Positions 1-8,894 of a stretch of 64,000 nt of DNA are shown here, piece after piece. Every line of letters begins with the position of its first letter. Positions within the stretch are counted from its first letter, which is position 1. A model generated the notes under the pieces. It searched no databases. It worked only from the letters and a program-made list of their open reading frames with translations, and was not told where the DNA came from. A program made the position numbers and the translations under genes. This DNA is from a virus: positions 62,001 through 126,000 of the IMG/VR virus record IMGVR_UViG_3300047510_001668; one strand, given 5' to 3'.

Positions 1-534
1 AGGAAGTGACAGATAGTAGGCCAATTGAATTGCCTGTCCCTCCAAATCAAAAATGTCTCTTGTGGAGATGTTCACAGCAGCCAAAGCACCTTCTGCAATG
101 GTGCCTGTTGTGTCAACTTTGATGTAGTTCTTTCTGGTCCATTTTCCATCTGAGGCACGTAGAATGTTGTCACCTGGATAGGTAATAGTTGCAGTGCTGT
201 TCAGGACAATACGGAAAAACAGTTCCGTGGCATTTTCTGACCCTTTGGCTTCATAGTACTGGCTGATGTATTTAATCAGACGGCGTGTGGACAATTCCGT
301 GTCTGAAGGAAAATCATAGGCATATTGACTTTTGAACTCAGGAATGAACACATCCAATGTGTTGTCAATGTCTCGCCATTCATCACTGTTCAACAACACA
401 TCATGAACGTTGTCAGTTTGTTCCAGGAAACGATAATAGGCTTCAATGAATTCCACAAACTGTGGATATTCAGCCCGAACAAAGGAAGGAAGATGCCCTG
501 AAACTAAATGACTGAGTTTGTTTTTGATGGACAT
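1..534 (-). CDS. T4-type virion protein next to gp6 (partial, N-terminal 178 residues)
   Basis: The reading frame opens with ATG at 534 and runs off the left edge of the window, so only the N-terminus is visible. The start overlaps the gp6 stop codon by one base (TAATG), which implies translational coupling in the baseplate operon. The visible part has a motif rich in aromatic and acidic residues (FVEFIEAYYRFLEQ) followed by ELFFRIVLNS. I know this pattern from large structural proteins that follow gp6 in marine T4-like phages, where they are taken as baseplate-wedge or fibre-attachment components. The exact T4 equivalent (gp7 or gp8) cannot be decided from the fragment. Confidence 0.75.
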   Translation of the reverse strand, partial: MSIKNKLSHLVSGHLPSFVRAEYPQFVEFIEAYYRFLEQTDNVHDVLLNSDEWRDIDNTLDVFIPEFKSQYAYDFPSDTELSTRRLIKYISQYYEAKGSENATELFFRIVLNSTATITYPGDNILRASDGKWTRKNYIKVDTTGTIAEGALAAVNISTRDIFDLEGQAIQLAYYLSLP

Positions 535-2408
535 TATTCAGAGAAAGGTAATGCGGTGATGGCCAAACCTGAGCTGATGCCTGCACTTGGATCCACTTCA
601 CTGTCATCCAACACAATGATGGTGTTCTTGGCAGGTTGAGCCAGTACAGCAAATTCTGAGATATCAGATGTTCTGGTTAGTGAGCTGGAAATGTTTTGAT
701 ACAATGCCTGAGGTGTGGCATGAAGATGCAACTTGGTGGCATTGCCTGCGTAACTTTGTACAAACAGATTGTTCAATGTGATGATGCCTGTGGCATAGTT
801 CACAGTACCCACATTCACAACTGGAAGACCCGTGGATGCATTAATGAACTTCAAAGTACCTGTGCCTGTATCATTTTGCAAACTGTCATCACTGAAATCT
901 CTGATATAGCCCAGATAGTTTCTGTTGCTTACTTTGGTTGTGAAGTTGGATGAGTAGATGGTTTCTGGGTCTATGGCAGTGAGCATGTTCACTGTGGCAG
1001 AATAACTGGAATTCAATGTGATGGACAAACGTTTTTGTAAACGCATCTTGAACACAGAGCTGATGATGGCATTATTCAAATCCTTCACTCGTTCAGTCAA
1101 ACGATACAAGAAGAAGGTTTTATCCAATGTACCAAAATCATTTGTGAAGTAGGTTTCAATTTCCGTTTCCACAGCGGCTGCCATTTGTGTGGATGTTGAG
1201 CTGGTCAATTTGTTGTTGTAATTCACGATACCTTCAAACCCTAGATACAAGTATTCAGGATCCACGAATTCATGTTGAATGCTCATCACACTCTTGGGAC
1301 GAATCACAGATTCCAGAAGATATTCCTTGTCTGCGTCTGTGAACACAGCACCTGTGGTGGGATGAACTGAAATGAACACTTTGCCGTATTGTGGTGGGTC
1401 ATTTTCCTCGCCGCCCCATACAGCCACTTCCCGTGCCTTGGCAAGATTGGCTTTGATGAGTGACCGATAATCTTCTGAGGTGACCGCCCGATTTCTTGTG
1501 GCATTGTATTTGGGAGCATTGAAACGAACACTATCAATGGATTCTTTTTCCTGACCGCCGGCGGCAGGAGTCACTGTGGTCACTGTGGCTGTGGTTTCTC
1601 CATTCACAGTGCCTGACAAACTGAATGTTTGTGCACCGTTGGCATCCGGACCCTTGGAGGCATAATAAGACACCGTGACGATGTTACCCACAGTCAAGGC
1701 TTTTCCAATGATGTCATCACCGAACACAATTTGATATTTGCCATCCAGATTTTCTTCTACCCAGAAAACCTTGCTGGTTCCTGTGATGTCCACGATGGTG
1801 GATGTCTTGTTCCATGTAGTAGTTGTGACATCACCCACAGAATTTTGTACCACCACTTCAATGGTGGTGGTGTCCAACGTGTCCACAGGAATCACTAATG
1901 GACCTTGTGTCAAGTCTGCTGTGATGGTGAAGGCATTGGATAATCCCACACCTTCAATCAATTCCACATCAGTGAATGAGAATATTCCACTTGACACTGT
2001 GGCTGTTTGTTCTTCATTCACATTGAAGGTGTATACTGTGCCATTGATGCTGGCAGTGAATTTCACAGTGGAATCAATGGAAAGTTGTGAGCCCACGGTG
2101 TTCACTTTGGGGACATCAATGTTTACATAGGCTTTGGCTGATGTTCTGGAACGTGGTGTGTACCCCAACATCTTGGCTAAAGAAATTACAGATGTTCTCT
2201 TGATGGCTGTGTCAATGAACATTTCATTGGCTTGCATGTTGGCTAACACAGCATTGTAGTGTGTGTTGTATGCCAACACATCTAATAGTGTGTTTAATGC
2301 AGAGCCCGTGAAATCATAATCAGTGAATTCTGTTTGTGCTGCCAGATATGTTCGTAAACTAGTTTTGATGTCTGCAAAATCCAGTTCGGTGACAATAAGT
2401 TCTGCCAT
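534..2408 (-). CDS. 6: Baseplate wedge subunit, T4 gp6-like
   Basis: A 624-residue protein (T4 gp6 has 660). The N-terminus has the family signature of an 'F-T-D-Y-D-F-T-G-S-A-L-N-T-L-L-D-V-L-A-Y-N-T' helix (about residues 27-50), followed by a long beta-rich middle. gp6 forms the inner ring of the six baseplate wedges that rearranges when the sheath contracts. It lies between gp25 and a large virion protein, with one-base overlaps on both sides (TAATG), the same order as in other T4-like baseplate operons. Identification rests on the signature, length and synteny. Confidence 0.9.
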   Translation of the reverse strand: MAELIVTELDFADIKTSLRTYLAAQTEFTDYDFTGSALNTLLDVLAYNTHYNAVLANMQANEMFIDTAIKRTSVISLAKMLGYTPRSRTSAKAYVNIDVPKVNTVGSQLSIDSTVKFTASINGTVYTFNVNEEQTATVSSGIFSFTDVELIEGVGLSNAFTITADLTQGPLVIPVDTLDTTTIEVVVQNSVGDVTTTTWNKTSTIVDITGTSKVFWVEENLDGKYQIVFGDDIIGKALTVGNIVTVSYYASKGPDANGAQTFSLSGTVNGETTATVTTVTPAAGGQEKESIDSVRFNAPKYNATRNRAVTSEDYRSLIKANLAKAREVAVWGGEENDPPQYGKVFISVHPTTGAVFTDADKEYLLESVIRPKSVMSIQHEFVDPEYLYLGFEGIVNYNNKLTSSTSTQMAAAVETEIETYFTNDFGTLDKTFFLYRLTERVKDLNNAIISSVFKMRLQKRLSITLNSSYSATVNMLTAIDPETIYSSNFTTKVSNRNYLGYIRDFSDDSLQNDTGTGTLKFINASTGLPVVNVGTVNYATGIITLNNLFVQSYAGNATKLHLHATPQALYQNISSSLTRTSDISEFAVLAQPAKNTIIVLDDSEVDPSAGISSGLAITALPFSE

Positions 2409-2809
2409 TATCGTAATCTCTCTAAGGTGATGGACATAGATGTGGGTTGATTGATTCCAACTACTGAAAAGTATATGGACACTTCATATGAATTTGCATC
2501 TTCATCTGGCTCCACAGTAACACTGTCCAATGCAATTCTGGGTTCAAAATTTCCTAAAGTGTATTCAATGGACTTCTGAATGGTTCTGGATGTGATGTAA
2601 TCAATGGGTTCAAACAACAATGCTCTTAACGAGGACCCTAGGTCTGGATTGAATGGACGTTCACCAAAAGCTGTGTTGATGAGAGCTGTAACGCTTTGCT
2701 TGACCGCATTATTATCAATCTTCTTCAGCACATCTCCTGTTTCAGGATGAGCCTCAAAAGAAAAATCCACATCTTTGTAAAGTTTATTGGGAGTAGATAG
2801 AATGGGCAT
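2408..2809 (-). CDS. 25: Baseplate wedge subunit, T4 gp25-like (GPW/gp25 family)
   Basis: A 133-residue protein matching gp25 in size (T4: 132). It contains the conserved RPFNPDLGSSLRALLFEP segment near residues 52-69, characteristic of the GPW_gp25 fold found in every contractile tail system. gp25 sits at the centre of the wedge and primes sheath polymerisation. The ATG at 2809 has no clear Shine-Dalgarno sequence, and a TATAAATA late-promoter match ends only about ten bases upstream. The start is nevertheless supported by the family N-terminus. The downstream gp6 start overlaps its stop by one base. Confidence 0.92.
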   Translation of the reverse strand: MPILSTPNKLYKDVDFSFEAHPETGDVLKKIDNNAVKQSVTALINTAFGERPFNPDLGSSLRALLFEPIDYITSRTIQKSIEYTLGNFEPRIALDSVTVEPDEDANSYEVSIYFSVVGINQPTSMSITLERLR

Positions 2810-2818
2810 TTTTGATAA

Positions 2819-2826
2819 TATTTATA
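2819..2826 (-). promoter_or_regulatory. Late promoter candidate (TATAAATA)
   Basis: The minus strand reads TATAAATA, the T4 late -10 element. It lies just before gp25, between gp5 and gp25. The leader would be only a few bases long, so it may instead be a chance match in the short intergenic gap. Confidence 0.4.
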
Positions 2827-2830
2827 TGGG

Positions 2831-4630
2831 TTATTGGATGAAATTAACTATGATATCCTTACATCTACGTCCATTTGATACTGCATATTCATGATTCCAG
2901 AAGGTTCCGAAGGTTTTTCTACATCCCGTAGGATTGAATGACACATGGATCCAGGCAGCCACATAACCTCTACGTTGTTCATATTCCAATAGAAGCTGGT
3001 CAAACGTGAGATTATTTTTGATCCAGCTGGCAATGGCAGCGTAATCCTTAGGATTGGTAGAGGTGAATTGTAAATCTGCTGCTTGTCCAACCATGTGCTG
3101 AGAATTGGTGGCTCCGCCACGAGGTTTGAAATTTCTAAACCCAGATGAAACAATCATATCTCCATACTTGTCTTTGATGGGGTCCAACACATTTTCTGCC
3201 AATGCTTTTAGATTGCATGCAATTTCTTGCTTACTCAACACACGCTTGTCTACCGGACGTCCGAATGCCATGATACCTGTAACTTTACCTGGATGTGCTC
3301 GAGCCTTAGATGTCAAGTCCGCCACAGTGAAATGTTTAGATAGTTTATCAGATAATTGATAGTTGGCTTGTTGACCAAACACACCACATGTGGCGGTAAC
3401 TTGCACGGGACGAACAGGAACTTGTGTATCAAATTGTTCAGGAGACACGTCAGGTGGGAGAGCGTTGGCTTCTTCTTCAGTGATACGTCCTTCAGAAACC
3501 GCCTTGTTAATGGCATCTCGAACTGTTGCGCCATCACCATCATTGTCACTCAATGAGTCAAATTCTGTGGTTAAAGCATCTCTGCGACTCACACCAAAGA
3601 TGTATGGTAAATTCACTCTGGATATATCAATAGGATCAATGGTTGTTAAAGGAGCAAGAGGTGCACTAATAACAGGTCCTGACGTGATGATGGAAGTACC
3701 TGAAATGTTGGTGAATACATCAGAATGTAAAACCAAATCCAATTTAGAGGCCAGTTTCAATTCCTTACCTGCCTTGAGCTCTAAATCACCATGTGAATGT
3801 ATTTTCAAGTTGCCATCCACCTCAAAATTGCAATCATTCTTTATATACACATTGCAGGAACCTTCCACGGTGATGTTCGTGGATCCACGAATCAACACAT
3901 TGTTGTTTCGTAGGAGTATTTCATAGTTGTCACCCACAACTTTCTGTATCATGGTGCCATTATTGTCCACATCAACATAGGTACCTGCGGTGTGGTACAT
4001 GGTGATGCGTTCAGCGTTTGGTGTATCATCCACCTCAAACACATGACCTGATTCTGATTCATAGACATGGTTGTAAGGATATCTGGCAGCATATGAGGTT
4101 TCAGGTTGATTCCAACTTTCACCTCCCATGGCCACTTCCACGCCTGACACTAAATCCGCATCTTTCAATTGCACAACAGTATCATCAATGTTTTCATTTC
4201 TTGCCAATCTATTGGTGTCAGGCTCATTTTTTTCTAGATAACTAGCCCGAGGATATTCACCATTGGGATCCTTGAATCCATGTTTCGTGTCTTTTTGAAT
4301 TTTTTCTTGATATTCTTTTGAAGGAGCTCCACCCAATGTTCCCATGATGAAAGGTTCTTGACCTTCAGACCCATCTCGAAAGAATCCTATCACCCAGGTG
4401 CCAGGGACTGGTCCTGTAGGTGTGCTACCTACACCTGACATGGCAGCAGAGGTGATGGGTTGCATGGGATGAGCCCAAGGCAAATCTTCTACAGGAAGTT
4501 CTGACACATTGGGTGTATGATAGCCTACAATACGAACGCGACATCGACCCATCATCAATGGGTCATCACGGTCTTCCACCACACCTACCCACCAATAGAA
4601 TCCATTATCTCCATACACATTCTGTTGCAT
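2831..4630 (-). CDS. 5: Baseplate central spike/hub, gp5-like, with C-terminal M15 peptidase
   Basis: A 599-residue protein. Residues 1-110 match the gp5 OB-fold N-terminus (FYWWVGVVEDRDDPLMMGR, then VPGTWVIGFFRDGSEGQEP). Residues about 170-330 are a repetitive beta segment like the gp5 beta-helix. The C-terminus is not the T4 lysozyme but a zinc peptidase of the M15 (D-Ala-D-Ala carboxypeptidase/VanY) type: S-x-H-x-x-G-x-A-x-D gives H512 and D519, and W-I-H-V gives H562, the expected three zinc ligands. The enzyme should open peptidoglycan cross-links as the tail tube enters. It overlaps the upstream hub gene by one base. In T4 the muralytic domain lies between the OB fold and the helix; here it follows the helix. 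Confidence 0.88.
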   Translation of the reverse strand: MQQNVYGDNGFYWWVGVVEDRDDPLMMGRCRVRIVGYHTPNVSELPVEDLPWAHPMQPITSAAMSGVGSTPTGPVPGTWVIGFFRDGSEGQEPFIMGTLGGAPSKEYQEKIQKDTKHGFKDPNGEYPRASYLEKNEPDTNRLARNENIDDTVVQLKDADLVSGVEVAMGGESWNQPETSYAARYPYNHVYESESGHVFEVDDTPNAERITMYHTAGTYVDVDNNGTMIQKVVGDNYEILLRNNNVLIRGSTNITVEGSCNVYIKNDCNFEVDGNLKIHSHGDLELKAGKELKLASKLDLVLHSDVFTNISGTSIITSGPVISAPLAPLTTIDPIDISRVNLPYIFGVSRRDALTTEFDSLSDNDGDGATVRDAINKAVSEGRITEEEANALPPDVSPEQFDTQVPVRPVQVTATCGVFGQQANYQLSDKLSKHFTVADLTSKARAHPGKVTGIMAFGRPVDKRVLSKQEIACNLKALAENVLDPIKDKYGDMIVSSGFRNFKPRGGATNSQHMVGQAADLQFTSTNPKDYAAIASWIKNNLTFDQLLLEYEQRRGYVAAWIHVSFNPTGCRKTFGTFWNHEYAVSNGRRCKDIIVNFIQ

Positions 4631-5880
4631 TATTCTGGGCTCCTTCTATATGAATCTTTCATGATTTCCAATAGCATGATGTGTTGACCTAGAACAAATT
4701 CATGTCGAATATGTGTGATGAGATATTTTCCAGATAGTTGAGGATCCAATATATTAGACATGGATGTTCTATCATTTTTAGATATGGACTTAGGAATGTC
4801 ACACTTAATCACCTTGCCCACTTCAATGTCCGTTCTTCCATGCACTTCAATCACATACCGAGATGTTTGAGCTTCATACAACAAGCTGTTTCTCAATGGT
4901 GCCCACGTTTGATAATGTGGGTCTGTGTAATCATTCCACAGTTTCGTGTCCAAACTTTTCACTCTACGATAGTTGTTTGGGTCTTTAGGTGTGGCATCAC
5001 GAAACAATTGTGGTGTGTTTATACCTTCTAAATTGTTTTGCCCTTTGCGTGCTGTGGCATAATCAAAAGGCCATTCAATGTATTGTTTAGTGACCATGTC
5101 ATGTGTTATCAACTTGTTGGCGTAGTACCCAAAATCTTGTCCCTTCAACACATCAAAAAATCCTATTTTTGTAATATTCTTGATGAAGAAGTATTGTTCC
5201 AAGTCAGAGGAACTCAACGTAGTGGCTTTAGGTGACAACGTATAGGTTCCGTATAGCCTGTCTCGTTGATTTTTAATCAAGGCATCTATGCTCATGCAAT
5301 AGAAATTTTTATTGCTTTCAAAAAACAACGTGTTGGGAACTTCTCGATATCCCCCATTCGTCAGCCAGTTGATGGTTTTCAATGCTGTCCAGTGATTGGG
5401 AAGCACTGTGGCTTTAGTGGTGTGTTGTTCTATGTATAAATCTTTTTTCACATTCAGATGTTCATTGTAAATTTTTTCAATCAAATCACTTGTGGATCCT
5501 GAAAGGCGCGAAGTTAGATAGGTGGTGGAATCCAAGAATCCTTCCACGGCAATCAGATTGAACACATACTGTTCTTCATTATCACCTAGCTGTCGTTCTG
5601 AAATGGATGAGATGTAGAAATCTTTCTTGATGGAAGATGCCACAGGCATAGTGGGCGTTCGAAATGCCACAGTGATGAGCTCAGTTCCTATCACAGGTAG
5701 TGTGGTGATTAAACTGGCAGCATCAGTAATAACCATGTGCCCGGTCATGACATTGCTGAAAATGTCCTCATATATCACAGTTTGCAGCACAAATGCAGAA
5801 ATATCTAGTTGTTTACCTTTGGATGTCAGGATGATGGCATCTGTGACATATTCACCAACTTTATTCAGTGTTTCAGCCAT
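4630..5880 (-). CDS. Baseplate hub protein, probable gp27 equivalent
   Basis: A 416-residue protein (T4 gp27 has 391) placed immediately before the gp5-like spike with a one-base overlap, the position expected of the trimeric hub that seats gp5. The N-terminus (SAFVLQTVIYEDIFSNVMTG) and the later VEGFLDS segment resemble the gp27/late-control-D tube-like domains of contractile baseplates. The assignment is by synteny, size and general resemblance, not by a decisive motif. Confidence 0.7.
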   Translation of the reverse strand: MAETLNKVGEYVTDAIILTSKGKQLDISAFVLQTVIYEDIFSNVMTGHMVITDAASLITTLPVIGTELITVAFRTPTMPVASSIKKDFYISSISERQLGDNEEQYVFNLIAVEGFLDSTTYLTSRLSGSTSDLIEKIYNEHLNVKKDLYIEQHTTKATVLPNHWTALKTINWLTNGGYREVPNTLFFESNKNFYCMSIDALIKNQRDRLYGTYTLSPKATTLSSSDLEQYFFIKNITKIGFFDVLKGQDFGYYANKLITHDMVTKQYIEWPFDYATARKGQNNLEGINTPQLFRDATPKDPNNYRRVKSLDTKLWNDYTDPHYQTWAPLRNSLLYEAQTSRYVIEVHGRTDIEVGKVIKCDIPKSISKNDRTSMSNILDPQLSGKYLITHIRHEFVLGQHIMLLEIMKDSYRRSPE

Positions 5881-6581
5881 TATAAACCTATCAGTCTATT
5901 GAATTCTCTTTCCACCGCGGTCACATAGACAGGAGGTAGAACTTTAATGTTTCTCTTGGCATCATTCTGTTCAATTTCATGTTCCAAGTTGGTTACAGAA
6001 ATGATGTTAGGGTTGCCCGCATCATAATCCACGATGTATTCCAGGTTTGTATCATAGTAATGATGCACTCTGTTGGTGGGTAACGTCACAGAGGAAATAG
6101 TCAATCCTGTGACTTCTGTGGTCAAGTTGTTCATGGTGGCAGATGTGGTCAATGGTTGAAATCCATTTTGTGACCTGATGTAGATGGTGTTGCCGCTCTT
6201 GGATGAAACTACAAATTTCCCACCTGTGCTGGATTGCAATTCATCATCTACTGTATAAGCAGCTCCACTGGGTACCGTGATGACCGTGTCATAGTTCATG
6301 TACACACGGTCCACCACCTTGTTGTCACGAACAGGCCATTCTTCTCTAGGGTCAATGATGTTGTTCACCATGAGAATCATCCAATGATTGAATGGTGTTC
6401 CATAGAACTTTTCTGACACCAGTTCTGGAGTTTCACCATCCAACACAATGTATTTTTCCAGGTACACAGAATTTTCATTGAATTTGTCGGACAAGGTGAC
6501 GCGACTGAATATGTCCCGCACCAACAGGAACTTTTCATTTTGAGTTAAAGATAGATATGGAAACTTTTGAAAATATGACAT
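5880..6581 (-). CDS. 53: Baseplate wedge subunit, T4 gp53-like
   Basis: A 233-residue protein (T4 gp53 has 196). The N-terminal 100 residues carry the gp53 family pattern: SYFQKFPY start, then RDIFSRV, then 'E-K-F-Y-G-T-P-F-N-H-W-M-I-L-M-V-N' and a following D-P-R-E-E-W-P. gp53 is a LysM-related wedge component that joins wedges together. It overlaps the hub gene downstream by one base and the gp48 gene upstream by one base. Confidence 0.88.
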   Translation of the reverse strand: MSYFQKFPYLSLTQNEKFLLVRDIFSRVTLSDKFNENSVYLEKYIVLDGETPELVSEKFYGTPFNHWMILMVNNIIDPREEWPVRDNKVVDRVYMNYDTVITVPSGAAYTVDDELQSSTGGKFVVSSKSGNTIYIRSQNGFQPLTTSATMNNLTTEVTGLTISSVTLPTNRVHHYYDTNLEYIVDYDAGNPNIISVTNLEHEIEQNDAKRNIKVLPPVYVTAVEREFNRLIGL

Positions 6582-7750
6582 TAGTAACCTTGTTCAATAC
6601 GGTCAGCTGTAAGAATTTCCAATTCAGTGAATGAAAGTTGCAACGTCATTTCAGAAGGAGCTCCTGGGACTTCTCGGAATGTAGTGAAATCAGAACCACC
6701 ATACTCCACCTTCAAATCTGTTAGTGCGCAGTTGGAAATTTTAAACAGATGATTGTTTTCTTGGTTTCTGTAGAAGTATTGAATTTCAAATTCAGCAGGA
6801 TATCCTAGGAACACACCCCCAGTAGCTTGATTTCTAGTAGGGTGCATGTATTTCTTGAAAGTTTTAATGATTTTTTGTACTTCATTGTATTCAGCTTCAT
6901 CTTTAGGAAGAAACACATAACTGAATGTGAAGGTACGAAATCCCATGTTTTTAAACAATTGCACAGTGAATGGATTGATAGCCACGCCCAATGAAGAAGA
7001 AGCTAGTGCTTCCACATCACCTAATGCACCCAAAGGACCTTTGTTCACATTCTTCAAGAAATATCCTGCAGCTGCAGGACCTGCACCTTTAATGGCGTTC
7101 ATGGCAGAATCCATTAATCCTTCACCATTGTTGGACAGTGCAGAACGCAATCCACTAACTGCCTTTAATAAAGCATCGGATGCCAAAGCACCAATGTCAG
7201 CATCCTTCCAGAACGCTTTGTAGGATGCTGAAGGCTTATCATTCAAGTACAATGCCACAACATCTTTTAGATACACACGTTCACGATTCTCAGTGAGTGT
7301 TTCTATTCGGTCAGTTTGTGACAAGGCCAGGCCGGCGCCGCCACCTGCGACTGTTCCACCTGCTGTGACAAGTGTGGGTGCAGTTCCTCCAAAAGTCTTG
7401 GCAATTTTCTTCACAAAAGAAGAACCAGCCTGTGCACCACCAAAAACCAATCCAGTCTCAAAAGCAATTTTACCAGCTTCGACATTTCTATCAGGCCGAT
7501 GACTGTTAGACAGATTCACTTTAAAATTTCTAACAGTTTCATTTGCAGGAACATCACCTTGTCTTTTGGTGATGAAAAACATGGTGTAGTGAGGAAAGTC
7601 TAAATCTGTCTGACCAATTTCACTGGGGTAACGCATCACATTGAATGTTCTGTTTTCTTTTTGGAATGACACCCCTTGCGCTGTACGTAAATCTTGCACA
7701 GCAGCACGATTCTTAGGAACATCACTGGCGGAATTGGGAGGGTTAGGCAT
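6581..7750 (-). CDS. 48: Baseplate tail-tube cap, T4 gp48-like
   Basis: A 389-residue protein (T4 gp48 has 364). The segment LDFPHYTMFFITKRQGD near residue 50 and the C-terminal part (FTFSYVFLPKDEAEYNEVQ, then a G-[YF]-P-x-E-F-x-I-x-Y pattern) are typical of gp48, which caps the hub and starts tail-tube growth together with gp54. A Gly/Ala-rich stretch lies around residues 115-150. The gene is first in the minus-strand baseplate operon and has TATAAATA 28-35 bases upstream. Confidence 0.88.
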   Translation of the reverse strand: MPNPPNSASDVPKNRAAVQDLRTAQGVSFQKENRTFNVMRYPSEIGQTDLDFPHYTMFFITKRQGDVPANETVRNFKVNLSNSHRPDRNVEAGKIAFETGLVFGGAQAGSSFVKKIAKTFGGTAPTLVTAGGTVAGGGAGLALSQTDRIETLTENRERVYLKDVVALYLNDKPSASYKAFWKDADIGALASDALLKAVSGLRSALSNNGEGLMDSAMNAIKGAGPAAAGYFLKNVNKGPLGALGDVEALASSSLGVAINPFTVQLFKNMGFRTFTFSYVFLPKDEAEYNEVQKIIKTFKKYMHPTRNQATGGVFLGYPAEFEIQYFYRNQENNHLFKISNCALTDLKVEYGGSDFTTFREVPGAPSEMTLQLSFTELEILTADRIEQGY

Positions 7751-7755
7751 AAATA
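7748..7755 (+). promoter_or_regulatory. Variant late promoter (CATAAATA) for gp4
   Basis: The plus strand has CATAAATA 30 bases before the gp4 ATG, the usual distance for a T4-type late promoter, with one mismatch from TATAAATA. It overlaps the start codon of the divergent gp48 gene. Confidence 0.4.
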
Positions 7756-7777
7756 TTCCTGGAAAATTTTACCTGAT

Positions 7778-7785
7778 TATTTATA
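7778..7785 (-). promoter_or_regulatory. Late promoter for the baseplate operon (TATAAATA)
   Basis: A perfect TATAAATA on the minus strand lies 28-35 bases upstream of the gp48 ATG, in the 34-base gap between the divergent gp48 and gp4 genes. This is the expected T4 late-promoter position and would drive gp48 through gp6. Confidence 0.75.
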
Positions 7786-8243
7786 TGGCCTACGTGAAAG
7801 ACACCTACAAAGGAAGATTCCTCCCCACGAAACCTCAGAAATACATCGGGGACACCTCCAACATCATCTACCGAAGCAGTTATGAATTGAAATTCATGAA
7901 ATGGTGTGACATGAATGGCTCTGTTAGACGTTGGGCCAGTGAGGAAATTGTCATCCCCTATCTCAGTCCTGCCGACGGTGAAATGCACCGATATTTCGTG
8001 GACTTTTTCATAGAAGTGGTCACCAAAGATGGTGGCATAAAGAAATATCTGGTGGAGGTGAAGCCCTATAGATACACTCAACCACCTGTGATACCTAAAA
8101 GAAAAACCCAACGCTTCATCTCGGAAGTGAAGCAATGGGGTGTGAACAATGCCAAGTGGGAGGCTGCAAAACGCTTTGCCAAGCAGAACAACATGGAGTT
8201 CATGTTGATTACCGAGAAGGATTTACAAACTTCGTATAAATAG
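7785..8243 (+). CDS. 4: Head completion protein, T4 gp4-like (gp4/gp50)
   Basis: A 152-residue protein (T4 gp4 has 150). It begins MAYVKDTYKGRF and contains YRSSYELKFMKWCD, the SEE-x-V-I-P-Y segment, RYFVDFF, an E-V-K-P motif and a C-terminal ITEKDL, all typical of gp4, a nuclease-like fold that finishes packaged heads before tail joining. The ATG was chosen because it matches the family N-terminus exactly, although no Shine-Dalgarno sequence is apparent. It is the first gene of the plus-strand block. Confidence 0.9.
   Translation: MAYVKDTYKGRFLPTKPQKYIGDTSNIIYRSSYELKFMKWCDMNGSVRRWASEEIVIPYLSPADGEMHRYFVDFFIEVVTKDGGIKKYLVEVKPYRYTQPPVIPKRKTQRFISEVKQWGVNNAKWEAAKRFAKQNNMEFMLITEKDLQTSYK
8235..8242 (+). 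promoter_or_regulatory. Late promoter (TATAAATA)
   Basis: A perfect TATAAATA on the plus strand, preceded by G, overlaps the gp4 stop codon and lies 38 bases before the next ATG (8280). Its position suits a T4-type late promoter for the gp2-like, gp54, gp26 block. Confidence 0.75.
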
Positions 8244-8279
8244 TAGAGATATTTAAATCATTCCGGACATAGTGAATTT

Positions 8280-8894
8280 ATGTCCCTGTCAAGTAGTAGT
8301 CAAGCCCCTATTTCACCACTTATGCCTGCCAATCCTATCACCACATTACGAGAACGGGAAACTCCCACCAGTTCATTCCGATGGTATCAGGACATGATTC
8401 GGAAGCTGGGAGCATCCAACATCACCCCTCAGAAGGTGATGAAAAGTGATATTGGTGAACTGGTGACATCTGTGGTTTCTGGCAACATGTATCTGTTCAT
8501 GTACGACCCGAAAACAGCAGACAAATTGCCATTCTACGACACCCTGCCTGTGGTGGTGATGTTCAGAAAAGTACAAGATGGATTCTATGGGTTGAATCTT
8601 CATTATCTTCCACCCATGATGCGAATGAGATTGTTGGATAGAATGATGGAAGTGGTGAATGATGAGGCCATGGGAGAAAACACCAAAATGATGGTGACCT
8701 GGAAGTTGTTGAGTAACGTCAGTAGATATCCAGGTGCCAACGTGGCAGTGAAACGATATCTGTACAATCAAATCAGTTCCAGAATCATGAGAATCTATCC
8801 CAAAGACTGGCGGAAAACCATCATGTTGCCTATTGACAACTTTGAAAAAGCATCACGCAATCAAGTATTCAACGACTCACGGAGTAAGATGTAA
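8280..8894 (+). CDS. Putative DNA end protector (gp2-like) or related virion protein
   Basis: A 204-residue protein located directly after gp4, as gene 2 is near gene 4 in T4. Its middle carries MYDPKTADKLPFYDTLPVVV followed by DGFYGLNLHYLPP, a strongly conserved pattern in marine T4-like phages. I recall such proteins being annotated as DNA end protector, but the link to T4 gp2 is not something I can show from the sequence. The N-terminus is low-complexity and Ser/Pro-rich. The stop overlaps the next start (TAATG). Confidence 0.55.
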   Translation: MSLSSSSQAPISPLMPANPITTLRERETPTSSFRWYQDMIRKLGASNITPQKVMKSDIGELVTSVVSGNMYLFMYDPKTADKLPFYDTLPVVVMFRKVQDGFYGLNLHYLPPMMRMRLLDRMMEVVNDEAMGENTKMMVTWKLLSNVSRYPGANVAVKRYLYNQISSRIMRIYPKDWRKTIMLPIDNFEKASRNQVFNDSRSKM

